A stretch of 17,967 bases of DNA, from assembly GCA_021821425.1 (NCBI GenBank), contig JAKACL010000017.1:1-17967 (forward strand), written 5' to 3'. Of the stretch, positions 1 through 10,427 are shown in pieces (positions within the stretch are counted from its first letter, which is position 1; every line of letters begins with the position of its first letter). A model generated the notes under the pieces. The model was given only the letters and a program-made list of their open reading frames with translations, searched no databases and was not told the origin of the DNA. The DNA is from Pseudomonadota bacterium (GTDB taxonomy: Bacteria; Pseudomonadota; Gammaproteobacteria; Burkholderiales; Thiobacillaceae). Position numbers and translations under genes: made by a program.

Positions 1-1467
<1,467 letters not shown>

Positions 1468-1494
1468 GAACGGTTTTCTGCGAGGAATGTGCGG

Positions 1495-1500
1495 ATTATC
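1495..1500 (-). promoter_or_regulatory. Possible -10 element for ftsK
   Basis: On the minus strand the sequence GATAAT lies about 28 bases before the ftsK ATG, a sensible distance for a sigma-70 -10 box with a short leader. No good -35 hexamer is visible 16-18 bases upstream, so this is a weak call. The 177-base gap 1468-1644 separates the divergent ftsK and trxB genes and must hold both promoters. Confidence 0.25.
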
Positions 1501-1608
1501 GCGGATTACGCAGCAGGACGCGAGACGGCGACCGCAAATGACCGCCCGATGCAGCCTTCGCGATGAATACCGGGCGGGCGGCATGGAAATGCTGCCGCCA
1601 AGTTTGGT

Positions 1609-2601
<993 letters not shown>

Positions 2602-2615
2602 CGGAGTCATGCGCG

Positions 2616-3278
2616 ATGAAGCGCGCCCGCGGCAGTGCGCTCGCCCCCGCCTCGTTCGAGGCGCTGGCGCGCATGCGCCGCGTGCTGCGAGAGCAGGCCG
2701 CCCAACCGGTCTCGCTGCATCAGGCCCCGCATAAACCCAAACCCGCGGCCGACGGCGCCATGCTGTTCCGCCGCGCCGTCGCCGACGCTGTTCCCCTGCC
2801 CCCCTCAGATCGCGCGGACATCGCACGTCCGCGTCCCAAACCCATCGCCCGTCAACGACACGCCGACGAACAGCAGGTGCTGGTCGATGCGCTCGCGGAT
2901 CCGTGGGACTGGGAAGCCGCCGTCTCCACCGGCGAGGAATTGTTCTTCGCGCGCGCCGGCGTGCCCACCGCCGCGCTCAGAAAACTGCGGCGCGGCGGCT
3001 GGGTCCTGCAGGGCGAACTCGACCTGCACGGCCACACCGGCGACGAGGCGCGCGTTGCGCTGGCCGCCTTCCTCAACCGCTGCATGGTCGAGGACCGGCG
3101 CTGCGTACGCATCATCCACGGCAAGGGCCACGGCTCGAAAAACCGCCTGCCGGTGCTGAAGAACAAGGTGCGCCACTGGCTGATGCAGCGCGAAGACGTA
3201 CTCGCCTTCTGCCAGGCGCGCACCGTGGACGGCGGCGCCGGCGCCGTCATCGTTTTATTGAAATCCTCATCACGTTAA
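2616..3278 (+). CDS. Smr-domain protein (putative endonuclease)
   Basis: A 220-residue protein with a basic, proline-rich N-terminal half (residues 1-95) that looks poorly ordered, and a C-terminal Smr (small MutS-related) domain at about 130-216. The domain shows its two signature motifs: ELDLHGHT at 134-141 and IIHGKGHGS at 166-174. Family members nick DNA or cleave RNA, and stand-alone proteobacterial forms resemble E. coli SmrA (YdaL) and SmrB. The substrate here cannot be read from sequence. A GGAG Shine-Dalgarno at 2603-2606 favours the ATG at 2616, with 9 bases between; an out-of-frame ATG at 2609 is too close to that site. The gene sits 14 bases after trxB and 16 bases before bcp, so it is almost certainly co-transcribed with both. 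A ribosome-rescue or repair role is an inference. Confidence 0.88.
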   Translation: MKRARGSALAPASFEALARMRRVLREQAAQPVSLHQAPHKPKPAADGAMLFRRAVADAVPLPPSDRADIARPRPKPIARQRHADEQQVLVDALADPWDWEAAVSTGEELFFARAGVPTAALRKLRRGGWVLQGELDLHGHTGDEARVALAAFLNRCMVEDRRCVRIIHGKGHGSKNRLPVLKNKVRHWLMQREDVLAFCQARTVDGGAGAVIVLLKSSSR

Positions 3279-3294
3279 AGAAAGAGAGCCCACC

Positions 3295-3753
3295 ATGAGC
3301 GAACCTGTCATCACCGATTTTGCCCTCCCCTCCACCGGCAGCGTCACGTTCAAATTGTCCGACCATCGCGGCAAGCATGTCGTCGTCTATTTCTATCCCA
3401 AGGACAACACCCCCGGCTGCACGGTCGAAGGCCAGGAATTTCGCGATCTTTACCCCAAGTTCCAGCAGGCCAATGCCGTCGTGGTCGGCGTCTCGCGCGA
3501 CAGCCTCAAATCCCATGAAAACTTCAAATCCACGCAGGGCTTCCCCTTCGAGTTGCTCTCCGATACGGAAGGCACCTTGTGCGAACGCTTCGGCGTCATG
3601 AAGCTGAAGAACCTGTACGGCAAGCAGGTTCGCGGGATCGAGCGGAGCACGTTCGTGTTCGATGCGAAGGGGAATCTGGTGAAAAGCTGGCGAGGTTTGA
3701 AGGCGCCGGGGCATGCGGCGGAGGTGTTGGAGTTTGTGCAGACGCTGAACTAG
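3295..3753 (+). CDS. bcp: Thioredoxin-dependent peroxiredoxin, PrxQ/Bcp type
   Basis: A 152-residue cytoplasmic peroxidase that reduces hydrogen peroxide and organic hydroperoxides. The peroxidatic cysteine is C42 in NTPGCTVEGQEF, with the family motif YFYPKDNTPGC around it. E. coli Bcp carries a resolving cysteine five residues later; here that position is E/F and no Cys is present. The alternative resolving position on helix 3 (in HENFKSTQGF) is a Lys. The only other cysteine is C96 (TLCERFGV), a common Cys in this family that is not usually the resolving one. The protein may therefore act by a 1-Cys mechanism. The start is the ATG after a GA-rich leader (AAAGAAAGAGAG). It is third in the trxB operon, and its stop codon overlaps the stop of the convergent gene. 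Confidence 0.95.
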   Translation: MSEPVITDFALPSTGSVTFKLSDHRGKHVVVYFYPKDNTPGCTVEGQEFRDLYPKFQQANAVVVGVSRDSLKSHENFKSTQGFPFELLSDTEGTLCERFGVMKLKNLYGKQVRGIERSTFVFDAKGNLVKSWRGLKAPGHAAEVLEFVQTLN

Positions 3754-6587
3754 GCCGGTCTGCCCGGGGCGACGACCTGGCCTCGCGTCAGTCCCGGGTG
3801 GGCACGCTGCGGCTTGTCGAGGTGGTAGCCCTGCGCCATGTCTACGCCGAATTCGCGCAGCATGGCCAGGGTGCGCGCATCCTCGACGAACTCGGCGATG
3901 GTGCGCTTGCCCAGGCCGCGCGCGACGTCGGCGATCGCTTTCACGAACACCTGGCTGTCGCGGTCGGTCGGCAGGTTGCGCACGAACAGGCCGTCGATCT
4001 TCACCGTCTCGACCTGCAGGTGCTTCAGGTAGGCGAAGGACGAGAAGCCGCTGCCGAAGTCGTCCAGGCAGACGCCGCAGCCGGTGGTGCGCAGCGCCTC
4101 GATGAAACGCTGGGCGTCGGCCAGGTCGCCGACGGCGCTGGTCTCGGTAAGCTCCACCTGAAGCCGCTGCGGTGCCACGCCGTGCGCGCGCAGGCAGTTC
4201 TCGATGTACTGGGGCAGGTGCGGATCGTCGAACGAGCGTCCTGAAATATTCACCGCCAGATCGGGCATGCCGGGCCGCTCGCCGAGCAGCCGGGTCGCTT
4301 CCGCCAGCACCCAGCGGTCGATGTCGAGAATCTTGCCGCTCTTCTCTGCCATCGGAATGAAGCGGCCCGGCATGATGAGCTGCTCGGGATGCTGTTCGTC
4401 GACCATGCGCACCAGGGCTTCCAGATGGGCGAGCTCGCCGCTGCGAATATCGTAAATCCCCTGGAAGTGCAGCTGCAGCAGGTTGTTTTCCAGGGCTTGG
4501 GTGATGCGGTCGTTCCAGGTCAGGTGTTCGACCATCAGGCGCGTCTTGTCGAGTTCCGGACGGTAAACGCGCCAGGTGTTCTTGCCTGCCTGCTTGGCCT
4601 GGTACATGGCCGTGTCGGCGTGGACGACCAGTTCGTCGGCATCCACCGCCTGGCTGGGATAGAGGGCGATGCCGAGACTGGTCGTCAGACGCAGGTTCTG
4701 GCCTTCGAAGCGGAACGGGATCGCCGCCACCGCACGCACGACACGCTCGGCCAGCCTGACCGCCTCGTTCTCGCTCGCATCCGGCACCAGCAATGCGAAT
4801 TCGTCCCCGCCCAGCCGGGTAAGCACTTCGTTGCGCCGCACCAGGGCCCCGACTTCGCTGGCCACACGGATCAGCAGCGCATCGCCGGCGCGGTGGCCAA
4901 AGGTGTCGTTAATCACCTTGAACTCGTCGAGGTCGAAGAACATTAACGCGCCCTGCGTGCCGCTGCGTTCGCAGTCCGCGAGCATGCGCTGGATTTCCTG
5001 CTGGAAACGATGCCGGTTGTAGAGTCCGGTGAGCGCGTCGCGCTCGGCCAGGTAGGCCAGTTGAGCCGCCGTCTGGCGCTCGTTGGTGACGTCCTCGTAG
5101 ATCCACAGGTGGCCGATGAAGTGGCCGTCCTGGCTGCGCACCGGATAGTTGAGCTGCGTCACCACCCGCCCGTCGGCCATGGCGATCTCGAAGCTGTCCG
5201 AGACTTCCCGGGTCTCCAGCACCGACAGCAGGTGTCGCGAGAAATGATCCGGCCGCGACAGCATGCTGCTGGAATGCGCCAGCACCTCGGTCGCGGGCAG
5301 GCCCACCAGCCGGACGCTTTCGTCGATCATCCAGATGCGCAGGAACGCCGGGTTATGGTAGATCACCGTGCCGTCGGCGCCGACGAACAGGATGCCGAGG
5401 TTCATCGCCGACAGCAGCGAGACCAGGCGAGCCCGTTCGAGTTGCGCTTCCTCGGCGTAGCGGCGTTGGGTGGCCTCGGACGCGCGCAGGCCGCCGAGCG
5501 CGGTCCGCAGGCCCTGTTCGGCCCGTTTCAGGGCCGAAACGTCGCGCAGGCTGGCGCGCAAACCCAGGTAGGCGTGCTGGCGGTCGTAGATGGGGTGCCA
5601 GTTGGCCGACAACTGCAACAGGCTGCCGTCGCGCCGCAGCAGATTGAACTCGAACCCCGAGCCCGCCTCGCCCTGCAGCGCCTCCTGCAATTTCCGGCGG
5701 GCGTCTTCCCGCTCGGCTTCGGGTACCAGGCAGATCGGAAAGTCGGGCATGGCCAGACATTCCTCGGACGTGTAGCCGAGCATGCGCCGCACCGCGGGGT
5801 TGACCCAGCGCAGATGCCCGTCGGGTGCCAGCCACAGTTCCAGATCGTAGGTGTAATCGGCGATCGCATGAAAGCGCTCTTCGCTCTCTTCCAGCAAGCG
5901 GATGCGCTCGCGCACCGCCTGTGTCATGCTGTTGAAGGACAGCGCCAGCCGCGCGACCTCGTCCGTGCCGGCCACCGCCACGCTGGTGTCGTAGCGGCCC
6001 GCCGCCACCGCCTCGCTGGCGTGGGTGAGACGGGTCATATGGCGCGTGAGCCAGATGCCGAGCGCCATCAACAGCAGGATGGACAGCACCACCGCGGCCG
6101 AAGCGATGAGCAGGCTCTGGCGCAACAGGTGCGCCCGCGCCTCGCGCAGGAATCCGGTCGAAAGGCCGAAAGCAAGCCGGCCGTACTCCTGCCCCGCCAG
6201 ATGGATGGGCAAGGCCAGGTTGAATAGCGCCTGATCGATCTCGCCGAGGTTGAGCATGGGCCCGGCGGCGGGAAACGGCTCGCCGTCGGCGCGGCCCACC
6301 GACGCGATCATCCTGCCGCTGCGGTCGTGCAATACCAGATAGGCGATGCCACGCTCGCTGTGCATGTCCTGCAGAATATCGCGCAGGGTGCCGTAGTCGC
6401 GCTGCGCCATGGGCGCGGCCAGCGCCGCATTGAACAGGGTGTTCAGCTCGGCCACGCGCACCTGCGCCAGGCCGATCAGGCTGTCGTTGATCAGGCGCTG
6501 GCTGTTGACGACCAGCAGGCCGAGCATGACGATCTCGACGAGCACGCTCGCCAGCAGCAGCTTGGCCCGCAGGGAAAGAAACGGCAT
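3750..6587 (-). CDS. Membrane PAS-PAS-GGDEF-EAL cyclic-di-GMP enzyme
   Basis: A 945-residue inner-membrane signalling protein. In order: TM1 (about 9-29), a periplasmic region of about 125 residues, TM2 (157-180), a HAMP segment (to about 230), PAS1 (235-350, with the PAC-like end LRASLRDVSALK), PAS2 (385-505), GGDEF (510-675) and EAL (690-925). The cyclase motif GGDEF is intact at 593-597. The inhibitory RxxD site is degenerate (R584-R-N-E587). The EAL domain keeps its metal and catalytic residues: E723 in EAL, N780, E812 (ELTE), D842-D843 (DDFGSG), K863, E899 and Q919. Either activity is thus possible, and which dominates cannot be read. The gene follows a PhnD-like binding protein after 5 bases, which suggests the periplasmic region receives a ligand signal from that protein. 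The ATG start is clear. Confidence 0.93.
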   Translation of the reverse strand: MPFLSLRAKLLLASVLVEIVMLGLLVVNSQRLINDSLIGLAQVRVAELNTLFNAALAAPMAQRDYGTLRDILQDMHSERGIAYLVLHDRSGRMIASVGRADGEPFPAAGPMLNLGEIDQALFNLALPIHLAGQEYGRLAFGLSTGFLREARAHLLRQSLLIASAAVVLSILLLMALGIWLTRHMTRLTHASEAVAAGRYDTSVAVAGTDEVARLALSFNSMTQAVRERIRLLEESEERFHAIADYTYDLELWLAPDGHLRWVNPAVRRMLGYTSEECLAMPDFPICLVPEAEREDARRKLQEALQGEAGSGFEFNLLRRDGSLLQLSANWHPIYDRQHAYLGLRASLRDVSALKRAEQGLRTALGGLRASEATQRRYAEEAQLERARLVSLLSAMNLGILFVGADGTVIYHNPAFLRIWMIDESVRLVGLPATEVLAHSSSMLSRPDHFSRHLLSVLETREVSDSFEIAMADGRVVTQLNYPVRSQDGHFIGHLWIYEDVTNERQTAAQLAYLAERDALTGLYNRHRFQQEIQRMLADCERSGTQGALMFFDLDEFKVINDTFGHRAGDALLIRVASEVGALVRRNEVLTRLGGDEFALLVPDASENEAVRLAERVVRAVAAIPFRFEGQNLRLTTSLGIALYPSQAVDADELVVHADTAMYQAKQAGKNTWRVYRPELDKTRLMVEHLTWNDRITQALENNLLQLHFQGIYDIRSGELAHLEALVRMVDEQHPEQLIMPGRFIPMAEKSGKILDIDRWVLAEATRLLGERPGMPDLAVNISGRSFDDPHLPQYIENCLRAHGVAPQRLQVELTETSAVGDLADAQRFIEALRTTGCGVCLDDFGSGFSSFAYLKHLQVETVKIDGLFVRNLPTDRDSQVFVKAIADVARGLGKRTIAEFVEDARTLAMLREFGVDMAQGYHLDKPQRAHPGLTRGQVVAPGRPA

Positions 6588-6592
6588 CGCGC

Positions 6593-7420
6593 TCAGGGAT
6601 GGGCCTGCAGCAGGCGCCCGACTTCGCGGGCCGGCCGGTCGAGCGAGCGCATTTCCTCCGGCGTCGGCGGGCGCATGCCTTTATAGGCATTGCCGGCGTA
6701 GAAACGCCGCCCCTCAGGCGAGTCGGCAAAGCGGAGCAGCAAGCGCTGGTACCGGTCCACGTTGCCGGTGCGCGGGTGAACGATCCAGATCAGCGCCGGC
6801 GCCGGCGGGAGTTCCTTGAACGTCCGGATCTGGGCGGCGATTTCCGGCGCCAGCTGGCGCAGGCCGGCCGGCGAGACCACGCCGAGCGGACTGTCGCCCT
6901 GCTGCACCGATTGCCCGACGCTGCTGTGGCTGGGAAATACCTGGGGACGGTAATCGCGGCCGGATACCAGCCCCTGGTCCTCCAGCCATTGCTGCGCCTC
7001 GAACACGATGAGGCCCAGCGGGTCGAAAATCGCCAGGCTGTTGCCGCGCAATTCCTCGACCTTCTTCGCCGGTTTGGCCCTGGAGGTGATCAGAATCGCG
7101 CGATTGACCGAAAGATAGGTGGCCACGGGCTGGAAGCCGGCCTCGAGTTGGGCGAGCCGGGCCAAATGCGGCGCCGTCACCAGCAGATCGAAATCGCCGG
7201 CCATCGTGTCCTGGTGAAAGCGCCTGAAATCGGGGGCGGTGAGCAGCTCGACCGGCTGTTGCAGCTCGCGCTCGAGATAGAGGCGCAAAGGCTGGTAATT
7301 GGTGAGCAGGACTTTCGGACTGAGGGTGGGTAGCACGCCCACCCTCAGGATCGGGGCGGGCGCCGCCTGGGCCGATACGGCCAGGCACGACGCCAGCAGG
7401 AATGCGGCGATTCTTTTCAT
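6593..7420 (-). CDS. PhnD-like periplasmic substrate-binding protein
   Basis: A 275-residue exported protein of the phosphate/phosphite/phosphonate-binding (PhnD-like, type II periplasmic-binding) family. The signal peptide is MKRIAAFLLASCLAVSAQA, with likely cleavage after residue 19. The mature part begins LRVGVLPTLSP, and the family features NYQPLRLYLE (41-50) and DFDLLVTAPHLARL (76-89) are visible. A longer reading frame extends 17 residues upstream, but the ATG at 7418-7420 has a perfect AGGAGG Shine-Dalgarno and gives a clean signal peptide, so it is preferred. No permease or ATPase gene lies nearby. The next gene, 5 bases downstream, is a membrane GGDEF-EAL protein, so the protein more likely acts as a receptor than as a transporter subunit. 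The ligand is unknown and need not contain phosphorus. Confidence 0.9.
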   Translation of the reverse strand: MKRIAAFLLASCLAVSAQAAPAPILRVGVLPTLSPKVLLTNYQPLRLYLERELQQPVELLTAPDFRRFHQDTMAGDFDLLVTAPHLARLAQLEAGFQPVATYLSVNRAILITSRAKPAKKVEELRGNSLAIFDPLGLIVFEAQQWLEDQGLVSGRDYRPQVFPSHSSVGQSVQQGDSPLGVVSPAGLRQLAPEIAAQIRTFKELPPAPALIWIVHPRTGNVDRYQRLLLRFADSPEGRRFYAGNAYKGMRPPTPEEMRSLDRPAREVGRLLQAHP

Positions 7421-7477
7421 GGTTCCTCCTCTTTGCCCGGTTGTGCCGGGGCGTCCCGCTCGACCTGACATTCTCGG

Positions 7478-7483
7478 ATTCTA
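7478..7483 (-). promoter_or_regulatory. Possible -10 element for the binding-protein/GGDEF-EAL operon
   Basis: On the minus strand, TAGAAT lies 57 bases before the ATG of the binding-protein gene, inside the 91-base gap after the helicase stop codon. It matches five of six consensus bases. No convincing -35 hexamer is visible at the right distance, so the operon may instead use an activator or read-through from the helicase gene. Confidence 0.25.
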
Positions 7484-7511
7484 GCAGCGAAGCGCGCGGC
7501 AGCGTCTCGCG

Positions 7512-9452
7512 TCATACTGTCGCCGGCGCGACAAAAAACCGCTCCACCACCTCCAGCTTGCGCGTCCGCGTCATCGCCGGCAGCGCATTCAGCAACAGCC
7601 GCCCATAGGGCTTGTCCGCCAGCCGGGTGTCGCAGATCATCAGCACGCCGCGATCGGTCTCGGTACGGATCAGTCGCCCCGCTCCCTGTTTCAGGCTGAT
7701 CGCCGCATGCGGCAGCTGGTAATCCATGAACGGTTTTCCGCCGTTTTTCTCGGCCTGGGCGATGCGTGCAGCGACGACCGGATCGTCCGGCGGCTGGAAC
7801 GGCAGCTTGTCGATGACGACGACCGAGAGCACGTCGCCGGGCATGTCGACGCCTTCCCAGAAACTTTGGCTCCCCAGCAGCACGGCGTTGCCGGCCTGCT
7901 GGAAACGCGCCAGCAGCTCGTTCTTCGGCGCGTCGCCCTGCACCAATAAGGGAAACGTCCAGCCGCGAAACTTGAAGGCGTCGATCAACAGACCGCGCGC
8001 CTTGTCCAGCGCGCGCAGGCTGGTGAAGAGGATGAACGCGCGGCCCTGGCTGGCCTCCAATACCGGCAGCGCGGCCTTGACGACGGCGTCGGTGAAGTCG
8101 GGCGTGTTCGGTGCGGGCAGGCCCTGCGGCACGTAGAGCACGCCCTGGCGCGGGTAGTCGAAGGGGCTGTCGACGCACAGGGTTTCGGCAGCCTCGATGC
8201 CGAGCCGCGTTTTCAGGTGGGTGAAGTCGCCACCGACCGAGAGCGTTGCCGAGGTGAGAATCCAGGCCTGCGCGCGTTCGGTGAGCCTGGCGCCGAACAT
8301 CGCCCCGACCGACAAGGGGGTCGCGTGCAGCAGCAGAGAGCTCAGCGTGGTCTCGAGCCAACGCACGCGCGGGTTTTCCGGGTCGTCGTCGCGCTGCCAG
8401 CTGGCGAGCGTGGCTTGGACGCCCTGCGCGCGCTCGAAGCAGTTCTTCAGGTCGGCATCGCGCTCGGCCTGGGTTTCCAGCAGCCGGGTGGTCTCGTCGA
8501 GTGCGGCAATCAGGACTTTCAGCGCATCCGGCCATTTGTCGTAGCGCGCGAGATCCGCCACGGTCGCCTTGACCGGGTTCTGCGGGAAGGCCAGGCGCAG
8601 GTCGCGCGTGGCCTTGGAGAGGTCTTCAGCGGCGCGGCGCAGCGCGGGGAAGTCGCCCGCCTTGACTGTCGCCAGCCGCTTGGTGTCGCCGGCGAGGTCG
8701 AGCAGCTGCGCGGTGGACAGCGTTTCGCCGAAGAACTGCGCGGCGGTTTCGGCAAGCTGGTGGGCTTCGTCGAGGATCACGGTATTGCAGGCGGGCAAGA
8801 GTTCGGCGACGCCTTCGTCCTTCAGCCACAGGTCGGCGAAGAACAGATGGTGATTGACCACCACCACTTCGGCGTCGAGCGCGTTCTTGCGCGCGGCCAT
8901 GACGAAGCAGTCCTTGAAATGGTCGCACTCGCTGCCGAGGCAGTTTTCCCGGCTCGACACCGCATAATGCCAGGCGGTGGCGTCCTCGGGAATGCCTTCG
9001 GCCTCGGCGCGGTCGCCGCTGGTGCTGGTTTCGGCAAAGCGCGCGATTTTGGCGAGCCACACAGGATCGTCCCGGTTGGCGAAGCGGCCGTCGGCGAGGT
9101 TGCGTTGCAGATGATGATGGCAGACGTAGTTGGCGCGGCCCTTCAGCAGCGCCACCTTGACCGGCGATTTGAGCGCGCGGCGCGCGGTCGGCAGGTCGCG
9201 ATGAAACAGCTGGTCCTGCAGCGCCTTGGTGCCGGTGGAAATCACCACCTTGCCGCCCGACAGCAGCGCGGGGATCAGATAGGCCAGGGTCTTGCCGGTG
9301 CCGGTGCCGGCTTCGGCCAGCAGCACGCTGTTGCCGGCGACCGCACGTTCGACCGCCTCGGCCATGGCAAGCTGCTGCGGACGCGCGCGCCAGCCCGGCA
9401 GCGCCGCGGCAAAGGCGCCTTCGGCGGAAAAGAGGTGTTTCAGATCAAGCAT
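7512..9452 (-). CDS. yoaA: ATP-dependent DNA helicase, YoaA/DinG (XPD-like) family
   Basis: A superfamily 2 helicase that unwinds DNA with 5'-3' polarity and, in E. coli YoaA, works with the Pol III chi subunit in damage tolerance. From the start used here it has 646 residues, close to YoaA and shorter than DinG. Walker A is EAGTGTGKT at 47-55. The four cysteines of the 4Fe-4S domain are C111, C171, C176 and C182, in contexts (ALLKGRANYVC, CLGSEC, KDC) that closely resemble YoaA. The DEAH box is LDEAHQL near 227-233, and motif VI is QGAGRLIRT near residue 585. The frame can begin 11 codons earlier at 9485, but MLDLKHLF aligns better with YoaA starts; neither candidate has a strong Shine-Dalgarno. 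It may be monocistronic and diverges from the hydrolase gene. Confidence 0.92.
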   Translation of the reverse strand: MLDLKHLFSAEGAFAAALPGWRARPQQLAMAEAVERAVAGNSVLLAEAGTGTGKTLAYLIPALLSGGKVVISTGTKALQDQLFHRDLPTARRALKSPVKVALLKGRANYVCHHHLQRNLADGRFANRDDPVWLAKIARFAETSTSGDRAEAEGIPEDATAWHYAVSSRENCLGSECDHFKDCFVMAARKNALDAEVVVVNHHLFFADLWLKDEGVAELLPACNTVILDEAHQLAETAAQFFGETLSTAQLLDLAGDTKRLATVKAGDFPALRRAAEDLSKATRDLRLAFPQNPVKATVADLARYDKWPDALKVLIAALDETTRLLETQAERDADLKNCFERAQGVQATLASWQRDDDPENPRVRWLETTLSSLLLHATPLSVGAMFGARLTERAQAWILTSATLSVGGDFTHLKTRLGIEAAETLCVDSPFDYPRQGVLYVPQGLPAPNTPDFTDAVVKAALPVLEASQGRAFILFTSLRALDKARGLLIDAFKFRGWTFPLLVQGDAPKNELLARFQQAGNAVLLGSQSFWEGVDMPGDVLSVVVIDKLPFQPPDDPVVAARIAQAEKNGGKPFMDYQLPHAAISLKQGAGRLIRTETDRGVLMICDTRLADKPYGRLLLNALPAMTRTRKLEVVERFFVAPATV

Positions 9453-9572
9453 GCTCGGGCCATAATGCGTGGCGGAGTGTAACATTCGGGCAAAGCCGCG
9501 CTGGCGGATCCATCTTCAGTTTTGTTGATTTTCACCCGTTAGGTTCATAGATCCCGTCTTCACGGTACTGTC

Positions 9573-10427
9573 ATGCGTGCTCATCTGCTTTGCCTGTTGA
9601 TCTCCCTGTTTCCGGCCAGCATATACGCGGCAGTTGTCCAGCAAGAGATGCGCCCCGGCATCGGCGCCAATGCAGACTACATGGCAGGAGCACGCGGCAA
9701 GCCGGCCGTGCTCCTGCTGCACGGTTTTCTGCAGACGCGCGATTTCCACACCGTGGCGTCCCTCGGCCGCGGCATCAACGACGCCGGTTATGCGGTGCTG
9801 ATGCCGACACTCAGCCTCAATGTTCCCAACCGTTCGCAGAGCCTGGCCTGCGAAGCGGTGCACAAGCACAGCCTGGACGATGACGTGGCGGAGATTGCCC
9901 ACTGGGTGCGCTGGCTGAAATCCCAGGGCCACCGTTCGGTCGTGCTGTTCGGCCACAGTTTCGGCAGCCTGCAGCTGCTGGCCTACCTGTCGCGCAAGCC
10001 GGATGCCATCGTCAAGGGCTACGTCGGCGCATCGCTGATCGAAACCCAGCTGGGCCAGGCCGACCGGGCCGCGCTGATCGTCCAGCTGGACGATCGCGTA
10101 CGCAACGGCCAGCGGGCGCTCTATACCGGATCGATCTCGTTCTGCGCCAAATACCCGTCGACGCCGGAAGGCCTGTTGTCCTATGCACGCTGGGACCAGG
10201 CGCGCGTGCTGGCCACCCTGAAACAGATGCCAGTCCCTTTCAAGCTCGTGATGGGCGACGCGGACTTCATCATCGAAAACAACTGGCTCAAGGTGTTGCA
10301 GAACCAGCAGATGCCGGTGGTCGTCATCAAGGGTGCCAACCATTTCATGGACGGCGAGCACGAATTCGACCTGCTTGACCATGCGCTCGGCTTTCTGGCC
10401 AGCGTTCCGCCGTCCCGCCCGCGATGA
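9573..10427 (+). CDS. Secreted alpha/beta-hydrolase
   Basis: A 284-residue serine hydrolase with a predicted signal peptide (MRAHLLCLLISLFPASIYAA), so probably periplasmic. The oxyanion-hole motif LLLHGFLQT is at 47-55. The nucleophile elbow GHSFG at 127-131 makes S129 the catalytic Ser. The acid is probably D229 or D231 (MGDADF), and the base is H257 (GANHF). The fold is clear but the substrate is not: esterase, lipase or acyl-chain hydrolase are all possible. No clear Shine-Dalgarno precedes the ATG. The stop codon overlaps the ATG of a GGDEF-EAL gene (ATGA at 10424-10427), so the two are translationally coupled. This suggests that the enzyme makes, removes or responds to a signal handled by that sensor, which is an inference from gene order only. 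Confidence 0.87.
   Translation: MRAHLLCLLISLFPASIYAAVVQQEMRPGIGANADYMAGARGKPAVLLLHGFLQTRDFHTVASLGRGINDAGYAVLMPTLSLNVPNRSQSLACEAVHKHSLDDDVAEIAHWVRWLKSQGHRSVVLFGHSFGSLQLLAYLSRKPDAIVKGYVGASLIETQLGQADRAALIVQLDDRVRNGQRALYTGSISFCAKYPSTPEGLLSYARWDQARVLATLKQMPVPFKLVMGDADFIIENNWLKVLQNQQMPVVVIKGANHFMDGEHEFDLLDHALGFLASVPPSRPR

Noticed and set aside
5353..6729. 458-codon minus-strand open frame in another frame of the GGDEF-EAL and binding-protein genes
   Set aside because: It spans the junction of two real genes, is Arg/Gly/Ala-rich, and has no motif or ribosome-binding site.
8217..9482. 421-codon plus-strand open frame opposite the helicase gene
   Set aside because: It is a mirror of a well-supported gene with Walker A, DEAH and Fe-S cysteines, and its product has no known fold or signal.
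9525..9552. TTGATT-16-ATAGAT as a promoter for the hydrolase gene
   Set aside because: The -10 match is poor and the spacing is only acceptable. The region 9486-9572 must hold a promoter, but I cannot place it with confidence.
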